From assembly GCF_021390715.1 (NCBI RefSeq), contig NZ_JAJGWT010000008.1, forward strand, positions 62,001 to 126,000: a stretch of DNA of 64,000 bases. Reading direction: 5' to 3'. The notes beneath the pieces are model-generated. The model saw only the letters and a list, made by a program, of their open reading frames with translations. It made no database searches and was not told where the DNA came from. Positions 43,789-52,218 of the stretch are shown piece after piece (position 1 is the stretch's first letter; every line of letters starts with the position of its first letter). This stretch comes from Tenacibaculum piscium (GTDB lineage Bacteria; Bacteroidota; Bacteroidia; Flavobacteriales; Flavobacteriaceae). Position numbers and translations under genes: made by a program.

Positions 43789-44646
43789 ATGCCTTTATTC
43801 AAAAGGAATCCTTTCGGACATCTCTTATTTTTAAAAAGATTACTTATTCAACTTCTTGGTATTGTTTCCCACGGTCGCTATCGGAAATTTAATGAACTAC
43901 AAATTGAAGGTTCGGATATTTTAAGAAATCTTCCTGATAAAAATGTATTATTTATCTCGAATCATCAAACGTATTTTGCTGATGTTGCGGCGATGTTTCA
44001 CGTTTTTAACGCGGCTTTAAAAGGACGTGATGATACGCTTAAAAATATCGGATATTTATGGAATCCAAAATTGAACATCTATTATATTGCCGCTGGAGAA
44101 ACGATGCGTGCAGGATTATTGCCTAAAATATTTGCCTATGCAGGCTCTATATCCGTAGAAAGAACGTGGAGAAGCAAAGGAAAAGATGTAAAAAGGCAAG
44201 TAAAAATGTCGGATATTTCGAACATTCGCAAAGCCTTAGACGATGGTTGGGTAATTACTTTTCCACAAGGAACAACTACGCCTTTTAAACCTGTTCGTCG
44301 TGGAACAGCTCATATTATCAAAACTTATAAACCCGTTGTAGTACCTATTGTTATTGATGGCTTTAGACGTTCTTTTGATAAAAAAGGACTGGTTATCAAA
44401 AAGCGAAATGTTTTACAATCAATGGTTATTAAAGAACCGTTAGAAATTGATTATGAAAATGAAGAAGTTGCAAGTATTATCGAAAAAATTGAATATGCCA
44501 TTGAACAACATCCTTCATTTTTAAAAGTATTGACACCAAAACAACTCAAAGAACAAGAAGAGTTTATTGAAAAACGTAGCTTTTGGGGAGTTGATGATCA
44601 TAATAAAGAAAATCAAAAAAAGAAAAAAGACGTAGAAAAAGAATAA
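43789..44646 (+). CDS. Lysophospholipid acyltransferase family protein (PlsC-like)
   Basis: A 285-residue acyltransferase of the 1-acylglycerol-3-phosphate family. The catalytic motif is NHQTYFAD (about 58-65): histidine and aspartate are there but with five residues between them instead of the standard four (HX4D), a form I take to be lineage-specific. FPQGTTTPFKPVRRGTAH (about 164-181) is the substrate motif. A hydrophobic N-terminal helix (FGHLLFLKRLLIQLLGIV) anchors it. The C-terminal about 30 residues are lysine-rich and unstructured. Substrate is presumably a lysophospholipid or an aminolipid. Confidence 0.88.
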   Translation: MPLFKRNPFGHLLFLKRLLIQLLGIVSHGRYRKFNELQIEGSDILRNLPDKNVLFISNHQTYFADVAAMFHVFNAALKGRDDTLKNIGYLWNPKLNIYYIAAGETMRAGLLPKIFAYAGSISVERTWRSKGKDVKRQVKMSDISNIRKALDDGWVITFPQGTTTPFKPVRRGTAHIIKTYKPVVVPIVIDGFRRSFDKKGLVIKKRNVLQSMVIKEPLEIDYENEEVASIIEKIEYAIEQHPSFLKVLTPKQLKEQEEFIEKRSFWGVDDHNKENQKKKKDVEKE

Positions 44647-44692
44647 AAAATTAAATAACAACTATAAAAATAAATCAGAAAATTCAGAAATT

Positions 44693-45784
44693 ATGGCTAA
44701 AAACAAATCAATTTTAAACGAGAAGTCAATAGATTTCTTAGCAAAATATTTAAATAACGCTGCTCCTACAGGATATGAATGGGAAGGTCAAAAAATCTGG
44801 ATGGATTACCTAACGCCTTATGTTGATGAATTTATTACAGATACCTATGGATCTGCCGTTGGAGTTATTAATCCTGATGCAAAATACAAAGTAGTTATTG
44901 AAGGACATGCCGATGAAATTTCATGGTATGTAAATTATATTTCTGATGAGGGATTGATTTATGTAATTCGCAACGGAGGTTCTGATCACCAAATCGCTCC
45001 AAGTAAAATTGTAAATATTCATACCGATAATGGCATTGTAAAAGGTGTTTTCGGTTGGCCAGCAATTCACACAAGAGATAAAGCAAATGAAGAAGCTCCA
45101 AAACCTGATAATATTTTTATCGACACAGGCTGTGCTACTAAAGCCGAAGTTGAAGGATTAGGAATTTATGTTGGTTGCGTAATTACGTATCCTGATGAGT
45201 TTCATATTTTAAATGGCGATAAATTTGTATGTCGTGCTTTGGATAATAGAATGGGTGGTTTTATGATTGCAGAAGTTGCTCGTTTATTAAAAGAGAACAA
45301 GAAAGAATTGCCTTTCGGATTATATATAACTAATTCTGTACAAGAGGAAATCGGTTTGCGTGGTGCTGAAATGATTACACAAACAATAAAACCAAACGTA
45401 GCGATTGTAACTGATGTAACTCATGATACAACTACGCCAATGATTGACCAAAAGAAAGCTGGACATTTAGAAATTGGAAAAGGTCCTGTAATTGCCTACG
45501 CTCCTGCTGTACAGCAAAAATTACGTGATTTAATTATCGAAACGGCTCAAGAAAATAATATTCCTTTTCAACGTTCAGCATTATCAAGAGCTACAGGAAC
45601 CGATACCGATGCTTTTGCTTATAGTAATGGTGGCGTTGCCTCTGCATTAATTTCATTACCATTGCGTTACATGCATACAACGGTTGAAATGGTACATCGT
45701 GATGATGTTGAAAATGTCATTAAAATGATTTATGAAAGTTTATTAAAAATAGAAGACGGAGAAGATTTCTCTTATTTTAAATAA
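44693..45784 (+). CDS. M42 family metallopeptidase
   Basis: A 363-residue aminopeptidase of the M42 (FrvX/endoglucanase-like) family, a cytoplasmic tetrahedral dodecameric enzyme in studied members. Metal-site features are visible: EGHADEISW (about 64-72), CRALDNRMGG (about 178-187), SVQEEIGLRGAE (about 211-222, with the catalytic Glu), VTDVTHDT (about 236-243) and the C-terminal RYMHTTVEM. It is the last gene of the Nudix-acyltransferase-peptidase group and ends in a strong terminator. Confidence 0.93.
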   Translation: MAKNKSILNEKSIDFLAKYLNNAAPTGYEWEGQKIWMDYLTPYVDEFITDTYGSAVGVINPDAKYKVVIEGHADEISWYVNYISDEGLIYVIRNGGSDHQIAPSKIVNIHTDNGIVKGVFGWPAIHTRDKANEEAPKPDNIFIDTGCATKAEVEGLGIYVGCVITYPDEFHILNGDKFVCRALDNRMGGFMIAEVARLLKENKKELPFGLYITNSVQEEIGLRGAEMITQTIKPNVAIVTDVTHDTTTPMIDQKKAGHLEIGKGPVIAYAPAVQQKLRDLIIETAQENNIPFQRSALSRATGTDTDAFAYSNGGVASALISLPLRYMHTTVEMVHRDDVENVIKMIYESLLKIEDGEDFSYFK

Positions 45785-45818
45785 GTTATTTTTAAATATT
45801 AATTCAAGATTAATTCAA

Positions 45819-45850
45819 ACAAGAGGTTTTTAAACCTCTTGTTTTTTTGT
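45819..45850 (+). terminator. Terminator of the M42 gene
   Basis: Arms ACAAGAGGTTT (45819-45829) and AAACCTCTTGT (45832-45842), followed by seven T's. Confidence 0.9.
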
Positions 45851-45886
45851 TTAAAAAAGAGGTTTTATTTTGTATCAAAAAATTGA

Positions 45887-46594
45887 TTAGTGAAAATCCA
45901 TTTGAAAACTATAAAAAACATTCACCTTATTTCCGTTATGTTTTCCTGGGATAAATTTAGGAAGTAACGTTATTATTCGAATTGATTCTTCTTCTAAAAG
46001 CGCACTATTTTCACAACTTGCTTTTATCGATTTAATATCACCATTGATATCAATAATAAAATTTACAGCTACGATTCCTTTTAATTTATGAATTGTTGCA
46101 TCTGATGGATATATTAAATTCGCATCAATATGATCTGTCATTTTTTCGTTAAAATCATCAAAAGCATCGGCATTTTCTTGTTTTAAAGGAAATGAAGGAA
46201 CTTCATCTACTTGGGCAAAAGAAACTATTATTTTATTATTTTCAATCGTTTTTAACGATAAAGCAATATCTGTTATGTTACTTTTAACACTCGTTACTTT
46301 ATTTTTTACATCGCTTAAATGTATCGATTTCGAGAAAGAATTAATTTCAATAAAATTATTTTTTCGAGTTCTTCTTTTCTGATAATGTTTATTATGTGTT
46401 GCTTTTATTGCTTTAAAAGGTGCTTTTTGAGATACTTTTTTACTTGATTTAGCTTCTTCAATTTCGCATTTTTTCACTGAAATTTCATTTAAATCTTCAT
46501 ATAAAGATTCTTCATCAGAAATACAAACAGCAGTTGTTTGTGCAAAATTCAATTGGAAAGTAAGAAGTAAAATAAATAATATAAAATTTTTCAT
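45887..46594 (-). CDS. TonB-like C-terminal domain protein
   Basis: A 235-residue secreted protein with signal peptide MKNFILFILLLTFQLNFAQ (from the ATG at 46594; an ATG five codons upstream is possible). After a basic middle region (QKRRTRKNN) the C-terminal about 80 residues form a TonB-type energy-transducer domain: YPSDATIHKLKGIVAVNFIIDINGDIKSIKA...IITLLPKFIPGKHNGNKVNV. It has no inner-membrane anchor, so it is not a classical TonB partner of ExbB/ExbD; such anchorless versions are common in flavobacteria. Role unknown. Confidence 0.82.
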   Translation of the reverse strand: MKNFILFILLLTFQLNFAQTTAVCISDEESLYEDLNEISVKKCEIEEAKSSKKVSQKAPFKAIKATHNKHYQKRRTRKNNFIEINSFSKSIHLSDVKNKVTSVKSNITDIALSLKTIENNKIIVSFAQVDEVPSFPLKQENADAFDDFNEKMTDHIDANLIYPSDATIHKLKGIVAVNFIIDINGDIKSIKASCENSALLEEESIRIITLLPKFIPGKHNGNKVNVFYSFQMDFH

Positions 46595-46767
46595 AACAAT
46601 AGTTTTCATAGTGAAGACTTTTTAATAAAGACCTCTACTATTATGACACTACTTTTTCATAAAAGTCACATAAACAGCTATTAAAATAGTTTCAATATTA
46701 TCAAATTGTTATTAAATGATCATTATAAAGGTATTCAGAAGGAAAAATCATCAAATTAATGACTAGA

Positions 46768-48192
46768 TTAATCTAGAAAACAATCATCTTTGAATCCTAT
46801 TAAATATAATTTATTTTGCGCTCTAGTGATTGCGGTATATAACCAACGTAAATAAGCAACACTTGAACCCTCTGGTAAATAAGGTTGCTCTATAAAAACA
46901 GTATTCCACTGCCCTCCTTGCGATTTATGACAAGTCATTGCATAAGAAAACTTTACTTGAAGTGCATTAAAAAATTTACTTTTCTTAATGTTCATAAATT
47001 GCTTATATTTAGATTCATGTGCAAAATCTTCTTTAATTGCTTCGTATAATTTATTAGATTCTTCATACGTTAATGAAGGACTTTCACTTGAAAGTGTGTC
47101 TAATAATAAAACAGTTTCAAAAGCGGGAATATCAGGATAATCAATCATACGAACTTCCACTTCGGCAAATTTAAAACCATATAATTCTTTTATCGAATTG
47201 ATACGCATTACCTCGCAAATATCGCCATTGGCGATAAAACCTGCCGATGAATTTTCTTTAAGCCAGAAGTAATTATTTTTAACAACCATTACGTAATCGC
47301 CTGTAGAAATTTCATTTTCTTGTCCACGAATTTTGCTTCGGATTTGTTCATTATATTGATTTGCTCTTTTATTAGAACGCACAATAAAAGCGGTTTCTTC
47401 TACACCAATATCGCCATCATACGCCATGGTTATCGCATCTTGAATATCGTAACTATCTTCCAAACGGATAATATCAGGATACTCAATATCAAACTTAAAA
47501 TCAATAGCTTCGTGTTGTACCAACATACGCAAAGTGGTCGCATTGGCTAAAATTCCAGAATTTTGTTGCTGACGTACAACCTCATCTAATTCAATTTCAA
47601 TAACCTCTTTATTAAATTCATACGAAAGTTTATCGGCATCCAAAGCAGGACTTATCGTTAATTTTACGGGCGGTAATTGTGCAGTATCTCCAATAAAAAC
47701 AATTTTACAGTTTTTTCCTGAGTAGACATATGAAATTAAATCATCTAATAAAGAACCGTTTTCAAAGAGTTTCGAATTTTGTTGCGCATCAGAAATCATA
47801 GAAGCTTCATCAACAATAAATGTTGTATTTACGTGCTTATTCGGTTGCATTACGAAACTCATACCGCCATTTCCTTGCTTTTTAGGGAAGTAAATTTTTT
47901 TATGAATAGTAAACGCTTGTTTTTTAGAATATCCAGCGATAACCTTAGCAGCACGTCCTGTAGGCGCTAGTAAAACAGCTTTTTTACCCGCTTTCCATAA
48001 ATTATGAACCACCGAGCTAATAATCGTTGTTTTTCCTGTACCTGCGTATCCTTTTAATAAAAATAAAGAATTATCATTGGTATCAAAAATAAAATGTATT
48101 AATTTATCTAATAGTAAATCTTGCTTTAAAGTGGGTTGATATGGAAAGTCTTTTATAACTTCTTCGTAAAATTTAGACGCTAATGTTATCAT
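46768..48192 (-). CDS. RecD/Dda-like ATP-dependent DNA helicase
   Basis: A 474-residue superfamily 1B helicase. Walker A is GYAGTGKTT (48-56), Walker B is in FIVDEASMIS, motif III is FIGDTAQLPP, and the C-terminal UvrD_C_2-like part contains TCHKSQGGQWNTVFIEQ and the arginine-finger region LRWLYTAITRAQ. It is the short, single-protein type, similar to phage Dda or RecD2 without an N-terminal domain. Role in DNA repair is inferred. A -7 box TATCTTTG (48207-48214) lies 15 bp upstream of its ATG. Confidence 0.92.
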   Translation of the reverse strand: MITLASKFYEEVIKDFPYQPTLKQDLLLDKLIHFIFDTNDNSLFLLKGYAGTGKTTIISSVVHNLWKAGKKAVLLAPTGRAAKVIAGYSKKQAFTIHKKIYFPKKQGNGGMSFVMQPNKHVNTTFIVDEASMISDAQQNSKLFENGSLLDDLISYVYSGKNCKIVFIGDTAQLPPVKLTISPALDADKLSYEFNKEVIEIELDEVVRQQQNSGILANATTLRMLVQHEAIDFKFDIEYPDIIRLEDSYDIQDAITMAYDGDIGVEETAFIVRSNKRANQYNEQIRSKIRGQENEISTGDYVMVVKNNYFWLKENSSAGFIANGDICEVMRINSIKELYGFKFAEVEVRMIDYPDIPAFETVLLLDTLSSESPSLTYEESNKLYEAIKEDFAHESKYKQFMNIKKSKFFNALQVKFSYAMTCHKSQGGQWNTVFIEQPYLPEGSSVAYLRWLYTAITRAQNKLYLIGFKDDCFLD

Positions 48193-48206
48193 ATCTTAAA
48201 TAATCG

Positions 48207-48266
48207 CAAAGATAAATCTATTTAATCGATAAATATTTTCATGATTCAAAAAAAAATGTAAATTTG
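48207..48266. promoter_or_regulatory. Divergent promoters of helicase and membrane protein genes
   Basis: TATCTTTG on the minus strand (CAAAGATA, 48207-48214) for the helicase; TAAATTTG on the plus strand (48259-48266) for the membrane protein. The two -7 boxes are 44 bp apart. Confidence 0.55.
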
Positions 48267-48306
48267 CCTATATCATATATTTGAAACTATATTTAAAACA
48301 AAAAAA

Positions 48307-49032
48307 ATGAATTTATTATTAATGATTTTAGCAGCTACTATAGTTGCAATTCTTTTAGCGTTGCTTATCGTTAAGTTCGTGCCATTGAAAATCAGATGGT
48401 TAGTGTCTATATTATTGTTAGGAGCTACTGTATTTTTAACGTATAAAATTTATTCAGGGATTATGGAGCCTATCCATTTCGCTAAAGAAAAAGAAGTTCG
48501 ATACGCCAAAGTTATTACCAATTTAAGGTTAATTCGTGATGCTGAAGTAAAATATAAAGAAGTTAAGAGAACTTACACTAATAATAAAGATTCTTTAATC
48601 AACTTTATTGAAAATGGGAAGTTGGTATTAACTCAAACGACAAACGTTGAAGAAAAAGTAGATAGAGGTGGCGGAATTTTCGTTACGGTATCTAAAAAGC
48701 AAATTGATACGATTGGTACAGAACCAGTATCAAAATATTTTACTGGAAAAGATTACAAAACAATGTTTAAAGTTCCTGGAACTGACAAAGAATTTGAATT
48801 AGCAACAGGAAAAGTTGAAAAAGTTGCAGGATTATTTGTTCCTGTTTTTGAAGCGAAAGTAGAAAAATCAGCTATTTTAAAAGGAATGCTTACTTCTTTA
48901 GTAAAACAAGAATTAGAAGCTGTAGAAACAGACCAAATTAAAGGTAAATTTGTTTCTGTTGGTTCTTTAGAAGATGTTACAACTGGTGGTAACTGGCCTC
49001 CGTCTTACGACAAAGGACAAGTTTCTGAATAA
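48307..49032 (+). CDS. Conserved membrane protein of unknown function
   Basis: A 241-residue protein. Two N-terminal transmembrane helices (about 3-22 and 29-48) are followed by a long soluble domain, starting with IMEPIHFAKEKEVRYAKVITNLRLIRDAEVKYKEV, a helical stretch that resembles pilin-type coiled stalks, then a beta-rich part with repeated lysines. I recognise this arrangement from Bacteroidota genomes as a hypothetical protein, and have no function for it. Own promoter at 48259-48266 and terminator at 49077-49109. Confidence 0.75.
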   Translation: MNLLLMILAATIVAILLALLIVKFVPLKIRWLVSILLLGATVFLTYKIYSGIMEPIHFAKEKEVRYAKVITNLRLIRDAEVKYKEVKRTYTNNKDSLINFIENGKLVLTQTTNVEEKVDRGGGIFVTVSKKQIDTIGTEPVSKYFTGKDYKTMFKVPGTDKEFELATGKVEKVAGLFVPVFEAKVEKSAILKGMLTSLVKQELEAVETDQIKGKFVSVGSLEDVTTGGNWPPSYDKGQVSE

Positions 49033-49076
49033 ATATTTAGTTCTTAACTATTTAAAAAACACATAATTTATACAAA

Positions 49077-49109
49077 ATCCATCTATTTATTTAGATGGAT
49101 TTTTTTTAT
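49077..49109 (+). terminator. Terminator of the 48307-49032 gene
   Basis: Arms AATCCATCT (49077-49085) and AGATGGATT (49093-49101) followed by a T-run. Confidence 0.85.
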
Positions 49110-49200
49110 GGTTTATTTTATTTATAACTTATTTCTGCTTAAAATACCGTAATCTTGTAAATTATTCTAAATTTATCTTTAATTTTATCCTAGTACGCTA

Positions 49201-49737
49201 ATGAGAATTATTTCAGGAAAATATAAAAGCAGACGCCTTTCTGCACCTAAAAAACTACCCGTACGTCCAACAACTGACATGGCAAAAGAATCATTATTTA
49301 ACATTTTAAATAATGATTATTATTTTGATAGCATTGCTGTATTAGATTTATTTGCAGGAACAGGAAACATCAGTTATGAGTTTGCTTCACGAGGAACAAC
49401 AACTATTCATTCGGTTGATGCACATTTTGGTTGTATCAAATATATTAATGAAACAGCAAAAGAATTAGATTTTGACATCAATACTTACAAGAGTGATGTG
49501 TATAAATTTTTAGAAAAAACAGGCTTAAAATCAGATGTTATTTTTGCTGATCCTCCGTATGATTTCGACCAAGAAAAGTTTTTAAAAATTGCTGATTTAG
49601 TTTTTGAACGCCAGCTTTTAAATGAAGATGGTACGTTAATTATTGAACATGATAAACATACTGATTTAACTCAGCATCCAAACCATCGTTACGATAAGCG
49701 TTATGGCGGAAATGTTTTTAGTTTTTTTAGTCTTTAA
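49201..49737 (+). CDS. rsmD: RsmD family 16S rRNA methyltransferase
   Basis: A 178-residue class I methyltransferase. It begins with the family hallmark MRIISGKYKSRRL and RPTTDMAKESLFNIL, has the SAM motif LDLFAGTGNISYE (48-60) and the catalytic DPPYDF (117-122). RsmD makes m2G966 in 16S rRNA in E. coli; the family is well defined, so the function is likely the same. Nothing else is on its transcript, and a REP-type array begins about 30 bp after its stop codon. Confidence 0.93.
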   Translation: MRIISGKYKSRRLSAPKKLPVRPTTDMAKESLFNILNNDYYFDSIAVLDLFAGTGNISYEFASRGTTTIHSVDAHFGCIKYINETAKELDFDINTYKSDVYKFLEKTGLKSDVIFADPPYDFDQEKFLKIADLVFERQLLNEDGTLIIEHDKHTDLTQHPNHRYDKRYGGNVFSFFSL

Positions 49738-49768
49738 TTTTTTTGATGATTTTTTAAATATTTGTCAT

Positions 49769-50302
49769 GCCAAAATTTGCTAATGCGAGCGTCACGCTCG
49801 TACCGTATCTGAAATATTTTAAGATTGATATGTTTTGATTTAACGGCACAAGTAAGATGCTTGCGCTAGCCTGATTTGTAAAATTTGCCAAAATTTGCTA
49901 ATGCGAGCGTCACGCTCGTACCGTATCTAAAATATTTTAAGAATGATATGTTTTGATTTAACGGCACAAGCAAGATGCTTGCGCTAGCCTGATTTGTAGA
50001 ATTTGCTAAAACTTGCTAGTGCGAGCGTCACGCTCGTATCGTATCTAAAATGTTTTGAGAATGATATGTTTTGATTTAACGGCACAAGCAAGATGCTTGC
50101 GCTAGCCTGATTTGTAGAATTTGCTAAAACTTGCTAGTGCGAGCGTCACGCTCGTATCGTATCTAAAATGTTTTGAGAATGATATGTTTTGATTTAACGG
50201 CACAAGCAAGATGCTTGCGCTAGCCTGATTTGTAGAATTTGCCAAAATTTGCTAGTGCGAGCGTCACGCTCGTATCGTATCTAAAATGTTTTGAGAATGA
50301 TA
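49769..50302. repeat. Tandem array of 118-bp units, each a doublet of REP-like hairpins
   Basis: Five copies of the hairpin GCGAGCGTCACGCTCG start at 49785, 49903, 50021, 50139 and 50257, exactly 118 bp apart, giving four full units and a partial fifth. Each unit also holds a second hairpin, GCAAGATGCTTGC, inside GGCACAAGC...GCTAGCC. Read on the other strand, that second part aligns with the first (GCTAG.GC.AGC.TC..GCT.GT.CCG, about 20 of 27 positions), so each unit is an inverted pair of REP-like sequences, a REPIN layout. Units 3 and 4 are nearly identical; the first is the most diverged. It is much richer in G+C than its surroundings. Confidence 0.88.
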
Positions 50303-50342
50303 AACAAAAAAGAAGCCCTAATATGGAGCTTCTTTTTTGTTT
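50302..50342. terminator. Bidirectional terminator after the ABC-F gene
   Basis: Fifteen-base perfect arms AAACAAAAAAGAAGC (50302-50316) and GCTTCTTTTTTGTTT (50328-50342). It begins where the REP array ends. Confidence 0.85.
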
Positions 50343-50360
50343 ATACATATAATTCAAATA

Positions 50361-51980
50361 TTATGAATACATCTTTTTTCTTAATTCTTTAACCTTAGGA
50401 TCAGCAAGATAATCATCAAACGTTGAATACTTATCAATGACTCCTTTTGGCGTAATTTCGATAACTCTATTAGCTACGGTTTGTGCAAACTCGTGGTCAT
50501 GTGTAGAAAACAAAATTGTTCCTTTAAAGTTAATTAACGAGTTGTTTAATGCCTGAATAGATTCTAAATCTAAGTGATTTGTAGGTTCATCTAACATTAA
50601 AATATTGGCTCTTGTCATCATCATTCGAGATAGCATACAACGTACTTTTTCCCCTCCTGATAATACATTACTTTTCTTTAAAGCTTCTTCTCCAGAGAAA
50701 ATCATTTTCCCTAAAAACCCTCTTAAAAACACCTCTTCTCTTTCTTCTTCGGTTTGTGCATATTGACGTAACCAATCAACTAAATCTAATTCTCCGTTTT
50801 GAAAAAATGAAGAATTATCCGATGGTAAATACGATTGAGTCGTTGTTACTCCCCAATTATATTCTCCTGCATCTGCTTGTTCATTTCCTGATATAATTTG
50901 ATAAAAAGTAGAAACTGCTTTCGAACTTTTTGAAATAATCGCTACTTTATCGCCTTTATTTAAGTTGATATCAACATTGGCGAATAATGGTTTCCCTTCA
51001 AAACTTTTTGATAATCCTTCGATATTTAAAATCTGATCTCCTGCTTCTCTATCTCTATCAAAAATAATAGCTGGATAACGACGACTAGAAGGTTTAATTT
51101 CATCAACATTTAACTTCTCTATCATTTTCTTACGAGAAGTTGCTTGTTTTGATTTTGCCATGTTGGCAGAAAAACGACGAATAAATTCTTCTAATTCTTT
51201 CTTTTTATCTTCGGCTTTTTTATTCTGTTGCGCTCTTTGTTTTGCTGCTAATTGACTTGATTCATACCAAAAAGTATAATTTCCTGAGAAATGATTAATT
51301 TTAGCAAAATCGATATCAGAAATATGTGTACAAACGGCATCTAAAAAGTGACGGTCATGCGATACAACGATTACCGTATTATCAAAATTAGCCAAGAAAT
51401 TCTCTAACCAAGCGATAGTTTCAAAATCTAAATCGTTGGTAGGCTCATCCATAATTAACACATCAGGATTTCCAAATAAGGCTTGTGCTAATAAAATACG
51501 TACTTTTTTCTTAGAATCTAAATCTGCTAATAACGTATAATGGTCTTCTTCTTTAATTCCTAAGTTTGATAATAATGTTGCCGCCGCAGCATCGGCATTC
51601 CAACCGTCCATTTCTTCAAAACGAACTTGTAATTCCCCTATTTTTTCTGCATTTTCATCGGTATAATCGGCATATAATGCGTCGATTTCCGTTTTAATTT
51701 TATGCAATTCTTTATTCCCCATTAAAACAGCTTCTAACGTGGTATACTCATCAAAAGCATAATGATCCTGCGTTAAAACTGACATTCTTTTTCCAGATTC
51801 TAAATGAACCTGACCAGAAGTTGGCTCTTGTACTCCTGATATAATCTTTAAAAAAGTAGATTTTCCCGCTCCATTTGCTCCGATAATACCGTAGCAATTT
51901 CCTTGCGTAAACTTCGTGTTTACTTCGTCAAACAAAACACGCTTACCAAACTGAACTGATAAATTAGAAACTGATAACAT
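50361..51980 (-). CDS. ABC-F family ATPase (YbiT-like) with one degenerate ATP site
   Basis: A 539-residue soluble protein with two ABC domains and the ABC-F linker (about 245-310), of the YbiT group that acts on ribosomes. First domain: Walker A GANGAGKST (34-42) and Walker B LIMDEPTND intact, but the signature reads LDSKKK (154-159). Second domain: Walker A is lost, SKSSKAVST (350-358), with no glycine-lysine pair, while the signature LSGGEK (440-445) and Walker B LMLDEPTNH are intact. As sites pair Walker A of one domain with the signature of the other, one site is whole and the other has lost both halves. Transcribed alone from a TAnnTTTG box near 52004-52011. Confidence 0.93.
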   Translation of the reverse strand: MLSVSNLSVQFGKRVLFDEVNTKFTQGNCYGIIGANGAGKSTFLKIISGVQEPTSGQVHLESGKRMSVLTQDHYAFDEYTTLEAVLMGNKELHKIKTEIDALYADYTDENAEKIGELQVRFEEMDGWNADAAAATLLSNLGIKEEDHYTLLADLDSKKKVRILLAQALFGNPDVLIMDEPTNDLDFETIAWLENFLANFDNTVIVVSHDRHFLDAVCTHISDIDFAKINHFSGNYTFWYESSQLAAKQRAQQNKKAEDKKKELEEFIRRFSANMAKSKQATSRKKMIEKLNVDEIKPSSRRYPAIIFDRDREAGDQILNIEGLSKSFEGKPLFANVDINLNKGDKVAIISKSSKAVSTFYQIISGNEQADAGEYNWGVTTTQSYLPSDNSSFFQNGELDLVDWLRQYAQTEEEREEVFLRGFLGKMIFSGEEALKKSNVLSGGEKVRCMLSRMMMTRANILMLDEPTNHLDLESIQALNNSLINFKGTILFSTHDHEFAQTVANRVIEITPKGVIDKYSTFDDYLADPKVKELRKKMYS

Positions 51981-52218
51981 TTATTGCTTTTTAAATTCGG
52001 CTACAAAAGTAATAAAATATCCTTGCTTAAAAAGAATTTGTAAGGAACTATTTATCCGCTTATATTTGCCTGTTTTTGAAGCTTTTTTTAATGTTTTAGG
52101 CTATTTATAGCCTATTTTGATTCTTTTAATCAATTCTTTTAACAACGAATTAACAACTATATTATATAGAGATGTTTATTTTTGTACTTTATATCTTTAT
52201 AAAGATAATCATAAAAAT

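Noticed and set aside
49769..50302. Regular repeats that could be taken for a CRISPR array
   Set aside because: The whole 118-bp unit is repeated, with no variable spacers, the units contain inverted hairpins, and no cas gene is near.
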